Positions 49,686-59,400 of a stretch of 64,000 bases of DNA are shown here, one piece after another. The notes beneath the pieces are model-generated. The model was given only the letters and a program-made list of their open reading frames with translations. It was not told the origin of the DNA and did not search any database. The DNA lies in NCBI GenBank assembly GCA_032207245.1, contig CM063499.1, positions 29,759,041-29,823,040 on the forward strand, in the 5' to 3' direction. Position 1 is the stretch's first letter. Each line of letters starts with the position of its first letter. A program made the position numbers and the translations under genes. The stretch is from Pardosa pseudoannulata. Lineage: Eukaryota; Arthropoda; Arachnida; Araneae; Lycosidae.

Positions 49686-52541
49686 GTATATATAAATATA
49701 TATACGATAAAACTTACTTAAGAAATTTTTTAAGGGAATGGAAAGAGAAAACTTCTTAATCGAAGTTAATTTTTTAAAAATCAAAATAATCACATAGATA
49801 ATGAGGAGCATTTTTTTTTCTTTATAAAATAATATATATACAAAAGGTTTGGTTTTTCTCAAAAATTTAGATTTTTTGCATACTTAAAAACTCAGCTAAT
49901 AAAGGAAAACAACAATATTACCTTAGAATATCTTTAATTAAGCTCAGAAATTTTGCTTTAAACACCACTGGAATTGATTTCACAGAAAAAATCAGTTATA
50001 GTTTTTTGTTTTTTATCGGCAATTTGTAATTGATAACAGTCCAGCTGTCTTCAGCTTTTAAAAACTTCTTCAGGCACATTTTAAATAAAAATGACAACAA
50101 TCGTTTTCAGACATAAACATTGACCTTTACGAACAGATAGAGGAGAAAAAAAACAGTAATCGAAAGGCAACTATAAACGCATTCTGTAAGTAAACTTAGA
50201 AATGAAAGAAAACTTTTTAAGAAGGAAAGCGTATGGAACGAAATTTTATAAATGGGTTATTTTAATATTGTATGGATAGGGGGAAAAATGAGTACCGAAA
50301 ATATAAACTTCTTAAGCGAGAACTTATTAAACGGGTTTTACTGTAATTATAGTAGCCTAGTTTTGAAAAATTTTAAATATGCATTCTGCTTAGCCTTATT
50401 AGATATAGAACATATGCTAAACAGGAGAATTTTCTTTCTAAAATAATAATTAATGACATTTATGCATTTTCAGTATTTAATTCAATTGCAAATATGTATG
50501 ATATCAGAAAAGTAAAATCAACCATAATCAGACAAAACTAAGGAATTTAATAATTCTTTAAATAATGGTAATAAAAAAATAATGGAATTATGATACTTCC
50601 ACATAAAAGTTAGGTAATGAACATATTTAAATTGTTACAATGAAAATATTTTGAACATTCTAATAATTAGAATAACTGCATTGTTATTCCCTAAACTTTT
50701 GTTTAGAGCAGGGGTGCCCAACTCAAATCAGTTGGTGGACCAAAAAACAATTTACTGAACTGAGATGGGCCGCACATATAAAAAAAACAACAAATTATTA
50801 TAAATATTTTATTATCGTGCAATATTCAAAATATATATTTTTGCAGTGTCAGCTACGACTGTACATAAAAGTTGTGTTATACATATATCATGACTACAAA
50901 GATAATAAACGTTAACTATACTGTATTTATAATCACCCCCAACATCTTACCTTCCTCCCTAATCATGAGGGTTAAAATATTAATGTTATTCCATACAACT
51001 TCCACTGACTGGTCAGATAGAGCACGTGCACGTAACACGAGTCAGCTGGTTGTATAAGTAATATCCAATTGACAGAATATGCTAGAACACTCAAATTTCA
51101 ACGTAACCTGTCCAACCCTACTCAAAGACCAGGTTTACGTTGGCTACTATCAAGTCTTAACGTAATAATATGTGATATTTATTATTGCAAACATTAACAA
51201 CTAAAATTTTATGTTTTGACTGTATATAGTCAAAATGACTAAAACAATATAAACAGTTAAAAACTTTGGGCTACAAAAGTTTTTAAATGGGCTGCAGGTT
51301 GGGCATGTCTGGTTTAGAGAAAGATAATATAAGTACTTGACTATTTATTTTTTATTGAATTATATTATAAACAATGTAATAATGAAAATAAAATCAAACT
51401 GACAAAATAAGAGATATGGAATAAAATTAATGGTTATGAAACATATTTTATTATGACAAAATTATTTCCCAGGATAACAAATACATGCAAGAATAATTAC
51501 AAGTTAAGAAAATATCAGAATTCAACTAATCACACATTAATATTATTATTTTACATTATAAGCAACATTTATACCTAATAACCTGAATTAATATAAAGTA
51601 AATAAATTCTAATAAAATAAATTTAACTGATGTAAAAACAAAGTATCTAAAACACAAACCTCTTTTTGTTTTTCTTTTACTGACTTTCTCATACAGTTAG
51701 GCTCAAGTTTATCAAATACTTTTTTGAAAAATTTATATTCTTTTGAATCAACTTCAAACTTTGAAAGTTCTTTTGAGAAATCCATCTAAAATGAAAATAA
51801 TAAATTCATTCTCAGCAAATAATTTTGGTATGAAAACAATTAATGTAAAATTGGAATATAATGATGAAGATTTTAGAAATTTACATTAAAAACAACTATA
51901 ATAAATTTTATATACGTAACTTAAGTTTTACATTGTCATAAAACTAATGCATTTAAAGCCATATACATCATTTTTTTAGATGTTGATTAGAGGTTGGAAA
52001 CCTAATTTGAAATCAGATAGATATTTTGTTGAAGTTATGATTAGAATGCATACTCTTCCAGTTTTTATTCGAGGTACACTTGCTCCATACAAACAGTTAC
52101 CTCCGAATATAGGTTTTAATATATGTATTTAAAAATAGATCAGTTTAAATTAGAATAGTTTTTCAGCAATTAGGAATCATGTTTGTGATAATTATCTCTC
52201 TTTAGTTGTCTTATTTATGCGTCTATTTTCATATACCTTCGAAGAACCTCAATAATAATACCCAAGTGTAAAACAATAGCCTCAAAAGTGTAAAAGAGAT
52301 CTCACAGAATAAATTACAATCTTGATTCTGATAAAAAATATTAAGAGCTTATAATAAAATCATAATGTTAACTGTTTTCGCTATAAATTGAGGATTTTTG
52401 ACAATTGACTTATTAAAAAATTACATAAACATACATTAAATATACAACTTAAAACATATCCTGTGCAAGATTTAAGGAAATGAATGTCTTCCTCACCTTT
52501 TCTGACAATAACTCGTCATTAATTGCAAGTATGATAATTAA
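31317..52541 (-). CDS. HAUS4: HAUS4-like augmin complex subunit (N-terminus not found)
   Basis: The spliced CDS is complement(52541..52497, 51785..51660, 48107..47997, 43952..43824, 42651..42570, 38309..38167, 34001..33877, 33651..33583, 31515..31317). The 1029 nt are phase-consistent and give 342 aa plus stop. Augmin (HAUS) recruits gamma-tubulin to spindle microtubules for branching nucleation; HAUS4 is one of its coiled-coil subunits. The best match is the C-terminus, LKLGDDYARLVEEYTDL then QKWAIDEIK, against HAUS4 VLGEEFDRLVKEYTVL / KRWALQEF. YNLRCHAVSLKLKCCELKVL aligns with the conserved LEVKCGAMILKLRMEELKIL. The protein is Lys/Glu/Leu-rich and coiled-coil-like. The middle is poorly conserved and may be longer than in vertebrates. 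About 80 N-terminal residues expected from the family were not found upstream. The first listed exon is the least certain. Confidence 0.85.
31960..32050 (-). mobile_element. SINE-B tail fragment
   Basis: Shares gag..agaggctact and the following ggggtg-like block with the 3' body of the SINE at 17585. Confidence 0.55.
32051..33582. other. HAUS4 last intron, remainder, nothing recognised
   Basis: AT-rich. No TIR pair, coding block or tRNA-like element identified. Confidence 0.4.
33583..33651 (-). CDS. HAUS4: HAUS4 exon (n-1)
   Basis: 69 nt; acceptor TATTTTCAG, donor AG|GTGAGA. It encodes CCELKVLLHTYDKETVPALK then KI, matching the HAUS4 MEELKILSDTYTVEKVEVHR block in frame. Confidence 0.9.
33877..34001 (-). 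CDS. HAUS4: HAUS4 exon (n-2)
   Basis: 125 nt; acceptor CTTTTCTTAG, donor AA|GTATGT. It encodes ELSKGVSLLTKALVLTEDQL and a stretch with YNLRCHAVSLKL, corresponding to HAUS4 AQYLEVKCGAMILKL. Confidence 0.9.
34002..35460. other. HAUS4 intron segment, nothing recognised
   Basis: ORFs of 60-99 codons here lack family similarity. No repeat boundary could be set. Confidence 0.4.
35738..36622. mobile_element. hAT element (family G), with transposase remnant
   Basis: 885 bp with perfect 8-bp target duplication gtttagat (35730-35737, 36623-36630). Ends CAGGTATGCCCAA and the complement of TAGGGGTGCCCAA. It aligns, inverted, with 50709-51311 but holds ~280 bp more. In the extra part (about 36030-36235, +) broken translation resembles a hAT C-terminus (KFPNLRQLAM-like, then DQSATIRVD). 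Nested in further repeat-like sequence at 35480-37175. Confidence 0.88.
37225..37986 (+). mobile_element. Family M element copy 3, flanked by a 24-bp duplication
   Basis: 762 bp. The 24 bp before the element (37201-37224) recur perfectly at 37992-38015, five nucleotides after the element's end. This is far longer than the 8 bp seen at copy 2. Confidence 0.9.
38167..38309 (-). CDS. HAUS4: HAUS4 exon (n-3), two possible acceptors
   Basis: 143 nt from the acceptor TTTAAG, ending TTTGAG before GTATAA. A stronger CACCAG acceptor 12 bp downstream would start the exon at 38297 and keep the frame, removing four codons. It encodes ENWQNAFDRTMKELECKLIV and KEQPKKKQLRELIKSYFE, helical and charged. Upstream phase (one base) and downstream phase (0) both fit. 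Confidence 0.85.
39573..39627. repeat. (TA)n(CA)n microsatellite
   Basis: TA repeats to 39610, then CA repeats. Confidence 0.95.
39782..39835. repeat. (CA)n plus 33-bp poly(A)
   Basis: CA repeats 39782-39802 followed by about 33 A. The long pure poly(A) could be a young retroposon tail on the plus strand or simple slippage. The ORF spanning it is an artefact. Confidence 0.9.
40921..41082 (+). mobile_element. SINE-A copy, plus strand
   Basis: gactgaatggttagggtgct (box A region), a degraded box B, then a body with catggatattcatagca and a tail aaatcaaacc. It abuts pogo-like copy Y. Confidence 0.8.
41092..42197. mobile_element. pogo/Tigger-like MITE, copy Y
   Basis: Reverse orientation to copy X. 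The right end is ..CCAGTACTGACTG|TA (to 42197). It lacks the 83-bp piggyBac MITE of X and contains its own 391-bp insertion at 41714-42104. Confidence 0.8.
41714..42104. mobile_element. 391-bp unclassified insertion inside copy Y
   Basis: Absent from copy X. Flanked by a 7-bp direct repeat gcggtgg (41707-41713, 42105-42111); copy X has a single gcagtgt-like counterpart (complement of acactgc). No TIRs, poly(A) or ORF recognised. Confidence 0.7.
42198..42253. repeat. (TA)n microsatellite
   Basis: Long AT dinucleotide run starting at the TA target of copy Y. Confidence 0.95.
42570..42651 (-). CDS. HAUS4: HAUS4 exon (n-4)
   Basis: 82 nt; acceptor CTTTTTCAG, excellent donor A|GTAAGT. It encodes LKYTALKKSIEDNINDFCKQ then LVTYTGG. 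Too short and divergent for a family match alone; supported by phases on both sides and clean splice sites. Confidence 0.8.
42749..43521 (+). mobile_element. Family M element copy 4
   Basis: 773 bp, in a HAUS4 intron just upstream of exon 42570-42651. Flanks share agtata (7/8 over 8 bp). Confidence 0.9.
43824..43952 (-). CDS. HAUS4: HAUS4 exon (n-5)
   Basis: 129 nt, phase 0 at both ends, acceptor TTTTTCCTTCAG, donor GAG|GTACAT. It encodes VSNFVSSLYLNMTKRSLLQE then ESQKLCELSKDKVSNL, the likely counterpart of the KCFTLLCYYDPN...KLAEVLV region of HAUS4. Confidence 0.82.
44892..45523. mobile_element. pogo-like MITE
   Basis: Ends CAGTTGAACTTCAATAACTC and the complement of CAGTCGAACTTCGATAACTC, TA at both sides (44890-44891, 45524-45525), with internal ataactcgaa motifs typical of pogo/Tigger TIR regions. 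632 bp, non-coding. Confidence 0.88.
45894..46563. repeat. Segmental duplication, left copy
   Basis: Aligns with 47312-47916 from tttatattaaaagtgcattg to caacttttatata. It holds an extra ~35-45 bp of short gatattgtagata repeats near 46310-46355 and a few indels. It ends exactly where family M copy 5 begins. Confidence 0.92.
46564..47311 (+). mobile_element. Family M element copy 5, between duplicated segments
   Basis: 748 bp, CAGGGTATCTGCC to ..GGAAACCATG, with a small internal deletion relative to the other copies. Both edges coincide with edges of the direct duplication. Confidence 0.9.
47312..47916. repeat. Segmental duplication, right copy
   Basis: 605 bp, clearly homologous to 45894-46563. 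It starts immediately after family M copy 5 and stops 80 bp before the HAUS4 exon at 47997. Confidence 0.92.
47997..48107 (-). CDS. HAUS4: HAUS4 exon (n-6)
   Basis: 111 nt, phase 0 at both ends, acceptor CTTTTACAG, donor GAG|GTAATT. It encodes VHSKLCEVQHEYFQAHLFTN then AIMKSVEEYRCQEANPE. It lies 80 bp from the segmental duplication at 45894-47916; the duplication does not include the exon. Confidence 0.82.
48121..49512. other. HAUS4 intron, nothing recognised
   Basis: AT-rich. The 70-codon ORF at 48742-48954 is Lys/Phe/Leu-rich low complexity without family signal. Confidence 0.4.
49513..50343. mobile_element. Tc1/mariner-pogo-like MITE
   Basis: 831 bp; ends CAGTGAAACCCGCTAAAA and the complement of CAGTAAAACCCGTTTAAT, flanked by TA. 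Related aacttcttaag motifs lie near both ends. A (TA)n tract lies inside at 49619-49683. Confidence 0.85.
49619..49683. repeat. (TA)n/(TG)n microsatellite
   Basis: Compound dinucleotide repeat inside the MITE. It generates a spurious Tyr-Ile repeat ORF. Confidence 0.95.
50709..51311. mobile_element. hAT MITE (family G), inverted relative to 35738-36622
   Basis: 603 bp; perfect 8-bp target duplication gtttagag (50701-50708, 51312-51319). Ends CAGGGGTGCCCAACTC and the complement of CAGACATGCCCAACC. It lacks the transposase-like segment of its partner. Confidence 0.9.
51660..51785 (-). CDS. HAUS4: HAUS4 exon (n-7)
   Basis: 126 nt, phase 0 at both ends, acceptor CATTTTAG, donor GAG|GTTTGT. It encodes MDFSKELSKFEVDSKEYKFF then KKVFDKLEPNCMRKSV. 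SKEYKFFKKVFDKL resembles HAUS4 SEDKKFHETLEQRL. The leading ATG sits directly after the acceptor and is probably internal, although it could serve as a start if the upstream exon is wrong. Confidence 0.82.
52497..52541 (-). CDS. HAUS4: Candidate HAUS4 exon (n-8)
   Basis: 45 nt read as LIIILAINDELLSEK, ending AAAAG before a strong GTGAGG donor, phase 0. It resembles HAUS4 EILHRVIQELLVDYYVKI, with ELL conserved just before the next exon's match. The acceptor (GCTTTTAG) is acceptable but weakly constrained, so the exon start is tentative. Confidence 0.55.
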
Positions 52542-52597
52542 CTAAAAGCTTAAAAAAAGTAAAGGACTAGAAAGCAAAATTATTAAATATATAATAA

Positions 52598-53100
52598 GCT
52601 TGTTTTATAATTTTCTTGTGAGGGAGTAAACCCCCTTAAAAAACTAGAAAAAATAAAAAAAATAGAATTAGCAATTCTCTCATCCCCTAACTGACGTTTC
52701 AAATTCAAATTAAACGCGACGTCAAAACGCTAAATAACCTGGTACTTCTTAATGACTGAGAAAACATACATAATAAAATCCTAAATAATCCTAAACATAA
52801 TGAAATCCTAAAAATAAAATAAATTAAACTGACAGTTCAACAGCTCACCGCTACACTGAAGTAAATAAACATCATACTACGAGAGCGAAAAGGTTGAATA
52901 AATGGCGGTAAAAACGTGACGTAAAAAAACCACGAGCGCCAATGATATGTTAGAACGAAGCAGAGCTGCCATACCTCACGCTTAAAGACAGTTTACTCTG
53001 TCTTTAAATGTTTAACTCTCTATCGTTATCTCCCGAAAAATCGCTAACCTTAGCGCCAAAAAACCATGGAGAAAGACTCGGAGTGTACAATACATTTCTA
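52598..53100 (-). other. Region expected to hold the HAUS4 5' end
   Basis: GC rises locally (about 52840-53060). One short minus ORF, MMFIYFSVA ending at a GTGAGC donor (about 52876-52847), could be a start exon but does not resemble HAUS4. Part of this segment (52915-52985) belongs to repeat R1. No confident N-terminal exon. Confidence 0.3.
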
Positions 53101-53124
53101 TCATATTTTAATTGATAGTTTGTA

Positions 53125-53245
53125 TTGGAGCTCTACAGTTTACTGTTTTGTCCGCTAACGAAACCGGGACCTACTATTTAAAGCCAATTCCGGACGGCTA
53201 CGAACATCCTTGCCAGCAGCGGGATTCAAATCTATGAAGTCCGGT
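53125..53245 (-). mobile_element. SINE-A copy, minus strand
   Basis: ggagctctacagtttactg ... gctacgaacatccttgcc ... gcgggattcaaatct is the SINE-A body and box B region; the tRNA head is truncated. Confidence 0.75.
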
Positions 53246-53489
53246 TCCGAAGAGAAGCACATACTTCAACTTAAAAAGTCTTAAATGATAATTGATAACC
53301 GAATACTTATTCTATTATCAATCAAGAGCATCCATACTTTACTACTTTACTGACTTAATATACTTTAAAATGAACTTTTAAATTCTATATTGTTAAACCA
53401 GGAATATTTATTAAAACCCTCAGTACATTTAATTCTCTTCAATTGTGAAAGGAAAACCTCTATTGTATTTCTTTACATTATCGCGTACT

Positions 53490-53730
53490 GGTACGATATT
53501 AAATTAATTTTAAGCTTAGTTTGAACTATATTTATATTCTTATTCATTAATCAGGCATAATAATTCAATTAAAAGAAACGAAACATTTTCCAGTCTACTA
53601 GAACAACCTTTTATTCCATCATAATTTTTTATAAAAACTTAACAGCAAAACCAAAACTTGCAAACGATAAACTTGTTACAAACTGCAAACGATTTTTAAA
53701 CGAAAAACAAATCATTGAGTCTGTGCTACT
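53490..53730. repeat. Dispersed repeat R2, second copy
   Basis: Aligns with 29860-30090 (atttatattctta, ttaatcaggcat, gaaacattttccagtct, gcaaacgatttttaaac, gtctgtgctac) and has the uninverted arrangement A then B'. Confidence 0.75.
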
Positions 53731-54946
53731 ACAACATATTCAAGCTTGAATGTATTATAATTAAAATAAAAACTGCAGATTTAATATACTTTTTTCTAAT
53801 ATTATATGAACAAAAGCTACTATAAAGTTCATTATGAATAAAAACTGTTTTCATTGAAAATATATTCTGCCAGTAATGTAGACAAAATGATATCAAAATA
53901 ATCTCCAGATCTTCAAATTATTTTAAATGATTTGTTGGGACAAAAATAGTTGAGATTTTCATCAATAGATGGCTGCACCATTCAAATTAAACGATTAAAG
54001 ATTAAAAAACGTTGAAAAAACATTAAGATAAAAAATTCAAAGTTAGAAGCTATTTCAATGAGAGAAATGCCCAGATGAGGTTCCGTGGCACTATCTATTG
54101 GATGGCTCTAGAAAAATAAAAATAATAAACAAAACATTAATTACAAGGTAAATATATCTATCATTACTTGGCAACATTTTGGCGATAATTTCTTAAAGTT
54201 ACTAATAAATAGTCATGTGTTATCCTAAACTTTGATTCTACTGCATTCAAGTATTAGACTATTTTCTTTTATCTTTAGAATTTGTATAATTTGTTAAATA
54301 TTCCCGGAAGTTCTGACGATATATTCTTTCTATTATGCAACAATAGATGGCAGCACTAAAGAATTGCAAACGTTGAAACTTTTTATCAAAATGCCTCTTT
54401 ACTGTTCATCGCAAATGTAAAGGAAAAAAAAAGTCTAATTATGTTTCACATGAAGCAGACAGAGAAAGCCTTCGCCCTGTACCAGGCTGTAGCGCTGCTG
54501 AAGAAGAAGAAGATATGTTCTTGCTTCTCGAACATCTATGTATGGAGTTTTGGTTCTAATAACGTCACTGCCAGACTGAGAACTGCGTTTATTTCAAGCG
54601 TTTATATCGAGTTTTAATTGCTGTAAAAGGTTTTTTTTCTCCCAATTATGTTGTTGAAAATGGAATTAAAAATTTCGCTGCTTTCTCACTCAGTGAGGGA
54701 TATTAACTTTTTTTTTAATAGGAAGCCATAAATGAGATCTTCATAAAGATGACTCAAATAGACTTAATTTGTAAGACAGATCGATGAAGTAGTTTGGAAT
54801 CAAATCTTAAGTCCTATTAATTTCGCTAATATATAGTACCTAAGATTATAGACATTGGGATGTGTACATGCAGACATTTGGGGTAATGGGGAGGTGGATG
54901 TTTTGGAGAAGACCGGGTATCGGGGAGGCAATGGTTATTTCTAGTT

Positions 54947-55686
54947 GTGTGACATTCCTTGAGCTGTATTCTGCTAGAAAACATATTGATAAAATGTCTT
55001 GTTTTATACCTCCGGCACATTCTTGGTACAGTGCCGATTCCTTTGGTGGATCCCTTTCTATGAACTGCGACAGATGCATCCAGACAGCTCTTTCCCGAGT
55101 TCTTAGTGGCCATCTAAAAGAACTTGTCTTCCAGGGTAGTCAAAAAACCCCAGACGATTTGTCCGAAATGTAACCAAAGAGTATGCTTCTCTGGCACACA
55201 TTTTTAAGTATTTAGGTTTGTCTAACGACGACATATCAGATTTACTTATGGTAGTCTACGACTTTTTGAGTTTGAATAAACTTGTAGATCTCGTCTAACA
55301 GTGGCTGGACTCGGAGGTGTGACTTTCCTTGAGCTGTATTCTGCCAGAAAACATACTGATAAAATATCTTGGCATGTACCTCCGGAACATACTTGATACC
55401 ATGTATATTCACCTAGTGGATCCCTCGCTATGAACTGCGACATATGCATTCAGACAGCTTTTTCCAGCTTTCTTAAAGGCCATATAAGAAGCCTTGTCTT
55501 CCAGGGTAGTCAAAAAGCCCACTCTATTTGTCAGAAATGTAACCAAAGAGCATGCTTCTCTGGCACACATTCTTAAGTATTTATGTTTGTCCTACGACGA
55601 ACTATCAAATTTACCTATGCTAGTCTATGACTTTTTGAGGCTGAACAAACTTGTAGATATCGTATAGCAGTGGCTGGACTCGAAGA
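54947..55686 (+). pseudogene. Tandemly duplicated C-terminal fragment of a jockey-like retroelement
   Basis: Two units of exactly 370 bp (54947-55316, 55317-55686). Unit 1 reads VTFLELYSARKHIDKMSCFI ... SMNCDRCIQTALSRVLSGHL ... LVFQGSQKT. Unit 2 continues CQKCNQRACFSGTH and, in another frame, MLVYDFLRLNKLVDIV. This resembles the region after the RNase H domain in arachnid jockey-like elements (Cys-rich knuckle, then an LxFLRxxxLMDLV-like helix). Both units have stops and frameshifts. Confidence 0.75.
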
Positions 55687-56009
55687 TTAGCAATAGCAAT
55701 AACAACAACAACTAATAATTACACCTAAAATTCTTAAACATAATATTTTGACCAATATGAATAAAAAATTAGAAAAACTGTTCATTACGATTAATTTTTA
55801 ATATATTTTGTTATACTATTATATTACTGTAAATACTTTATTGGAAATGTATTTTAGAATCCATTTTGTCTGATACTGTGTGCAACTCGCGCTTCGAACA
55901 GACCTCTCTTTTTCGCCAAATAATTTGGTTGCGTCTCTTCTTCGCCAAGTGTTTTCTACGTAGGAGTGTATGGAATTTTGACGCCGGGTGATCGCCTGAT
56001 ATTCTTTAA

Positions 56010-56410
56010 GAAGTTCTTTTGTTCTTTAACATCTTAAAATTGGGTACTATTGAAGAATAGGGTGCCCCTTGGCAAATTTCGTGAAATTATTGGCTGTGTT
56101 TACTAAACCACAAAGGTATTTCATCCGAACAACATTGTATCCCTTGCTATTTGGGCAACTTTATAACTGATGTTGATTGCGCCATTGTAATAGAATTATA
56201 TACATTTTCTTAACTAGCCAAAACCTCTGAGAATGCGGGCATTTACATTAATGGGCAATTAATCCCTTAACAGTTTACAAAGCCAACAGCTCCAAATTAT
56301 TAAAAATTTGCCATAGTGAACTTTTAATGGTTCATTATATCTAATATTTTTGAGCATTATGCGCATTTAATATATAAGAAATGGGTTCCACAAGAAGAGT
56401 TGAATACAAA
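56010..56410. repeat. Dispersed repeat R3, copy P left part
   Basis: Aligns with 61444-61799 (gaatagggtg, acagtttacaaagccaacag, aaattattaaaaat). It continues on the far side of the Helitron at 59865. Confidence 0.85.
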
Positions 56411-59400
56411 TCTATATATATATAAATGAATTTGTGTCTGTCTGTCTGTACTCGATAGACTCAAAAACCATGCATCCAATCGTCGTGAAAATTTGGGAAA
56501 TTATTAAGTACATCCCTGGGAAGGTTTTTGTAAATTTTTAACGTTCGAAATCCCTTCCTTCCCCTTTTTTCGAACATTTTATATCATTATTCCAAGCATT
56601 ATTTTCCCCGGTTAAACGCAAACGATTAATTTTTTAATTTATCGCATCATAATTAGAAAGAAGCAATATTTCTAGCAATGTGACGTCATTCCAAGTAATT
56701 GTTTTAAATGCAGTTTTCCTCGGTTAAAAGCAGGATATTAAAGTTTTCAATTCATCAGATAATAAATAGGTGAAAACGATATTTTTCTATCATTATGACG
56801 TCATTACTTTAAATATCTGATTTACTCATTTCTTATTTTATATTACTTAAACATCGCTGCGTAGTATCAATTCGATTTGACCTGGAAATTGAGATATAAA
56901 GTGATTAAATTTCATTTCTATGTGACGCAAATTATAGCATTTTTATATAAGAATTTATTTTAAATTTAATTCTTAGTTAATTTTTACGTTACAATGAAAT
57001 TTTTATCAACAATATTTTAACAACAAAAAGTACAAATTTCAGTGGTTCTCATGGGTAAGTAAAAACCTATCATTTTATATAGTTATCTTCATATTCATAT
57101 GGTTGTCGGTATGAATAAGCGTTTCTGTTTCATACAAAACTATGTGGTTTGTCATAAATTTCTTTAATTTTGGAGAACATTTATTACTACCAACAAAATT
57201 AGTACTGTTGCTGTCAAAACCTCTGCTTCCTATTCTACCACTAATATGGCAATGTATATTAACGTTTCTAATCAACCTACAGTAGTAATACAGTAATGTA
57301 ATTTAGGGTTAAACTTATATTTTACCATAAAAAAAAGTTTGAGCAAATTTAATATAAGACACAAATTTGATGCAGATTTAATCGTTAACATGTAAACATA
57401 TATTTTGTTATATTTATTTATTGATATTATGAACAGTTTTATTTTTTATTTATTTATTTATTTATTTTTTGCACAAATCTACCAGATAAGTCATAGAGTA
57501 ACTAACTTTGGACAGAAATACTTGATACCGCCAAATGAACATATTCCATATTAATACATCTTGAATTCCGAGATTAAAATCTGACTGTGACTATCTATGT
57601 AAGTATGTATGTTTGTATGTGCGTCTATTTCCTTGCGAACCGTTGGACGCAGACGGGCGCCAAAGGTACCAAAAGACGTGGAACGATCCAGGGATGTCAT
57701 TTCGCCCACTTGCTTTAATATATTTCAATTAGTTCGAAATATACTGACGAAAAACCGAACAAAATGGCAGTTTAATTTTGCGAAACGAGATTTCCGTTGT
57801 TGAGTTGGCGTCTAAATATGGCAGTGTTATTCATTGTTGGCATTATTATCGCTAGATATTTGGTATTCAGGAAATACAAAAACGTATCTACGCTATTTAA
57901 ATTCCAGTGTAAGTATATAAATATATGATGACATTTATGTATCTAAGACTATTTTCTTATCTGATAAATGGTAAACTCATTTTTGTTTAGAAAATCCTTT
58001 CTTTTTTCTATTTTATTTGCTTGGCGAGATTTTTATTTTCAGTAATTAAAAACGTGCCATGTTCTATCAAATTTGTTTTCATTTCGCAGTTGCCATTTAT
58101 TAAATAAAAACTATCATATGGTTATAGGTTTTGTTATCTAAAACTCAACTACACTAGAGAAAAAATTGGCAAGTGATATACAGGGAACAAATAAATTTTC
58201 AATTTAGAAATGGCAATTATGAAATGTTGAGATATTGTAGCCACTTTAGATTAAAGTTTAAAATTTGATTTCAAATAATATAATTCTTCTAGGCGTTTTA
58301 GACTTATATACTTATATCGTTTTATCAATATTAATTTGGTATATTTCTTTCATTTTAAATTCAATTGCGCCATTTTTATTTATCCAAATTTAAGACGTCA
58401 TTCTGTACTTCACCTATTCTTAAATAAGCTTGATGAACGTTCGGTATATATTTATTTTAATTACGTGTTATAAAAATTGAAATCCATCAAGTAACTTCAT
58501 TCTTATGATAACGCTTTCAGGTAATATAATTGTTTCTCGGCTTTTGACCTTATGTGCTTAGTTCAATTTTATCAATATTTGGTATTTTTCTTTCATTGTC
58601 AATTCAATTGCGCCATTTTAATTTATCCAATTCTGAGACCGCACTAACATCTATTAATAATTAGGCTTATCAGAATTACTTAAGGTAATAATTTCGGTCA
58701 ATCGTGTTCTGATATTCTAATTAGTTCGAAATATATTATTTTAAAACCAACAAAAACACCGTTTTAAGTATGTAGTACAGTCATTTTAACTGTTGAGTTG
58801 GCGTTGAAAACAATGACCCTATTTTCATTGCTGTCGTCGTTTTCGCCCGATATTTGGTAATAGAATTGACATTAATGCAGAACAACTATTGCCTATCCTG
58901 CCAAACCGTTGTTTGTTTGTAAAATTTGAACTACAGCACATTTTAGTATTTTTGTTAGTGATTTATCATATTCTTGAAGCATTTTTCAAGACCTTACTTT
59001 TGATATATTTCTTTATAATATATTTGTATACATATACCATTAAAATTCGAGTGTAAGTAAATGCATTTATAAACATAAAAACATCTGGATGCATTACTTC
59101 GCCCAACCCGCTGAATGCTTAAACTCTTTCCACCATTAAAATACCGTAATTATACTCAGTTAAAAGTATATTAATTAAAATATGTAACGAATGGTGCCAT
59201 TTATTGCCTATAGTTACAAATATTTGTCATACGCAATAACTTTTTCTCTTTGAAATATCACAGTATCAAAATTATTTTATTTTTAATAGCTAAATTTTTT
59301 ACTGCATCAAAATATGTAAATCTTTCTTTTACTTTCTCGAAAGTTTTAAGAAGTTAGTATTTTTTCTTTTATATGTTGGCTGGATTTTTATATTCAATAA

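Noticed and set aside
49590..49862. Tyr-Ile repeat protein
   Set aside because: Translation of a (TA)n/(TG)n microsatellite.
54466..54545. GC-richer stretch with GAAGAAGAAGAA, possible exon of an acidic or lysine-rich protein
   Set aside because: No splice-consistent continuation on either strand and no family match; left unannotated.
55246..55449. Minus-strand ORFs at 54.8-55.4 kb
   Set aside because: Shadows of the plus-strand retroelement fragment; the recognisable motifs are on the plus strand.
58525..58565. U2 snRNA-like string (ctcggcttttgacc)
   Set aside because: Only a short resemblance inside a Helitron repeat; the rest of the U2 5' domain is absent.
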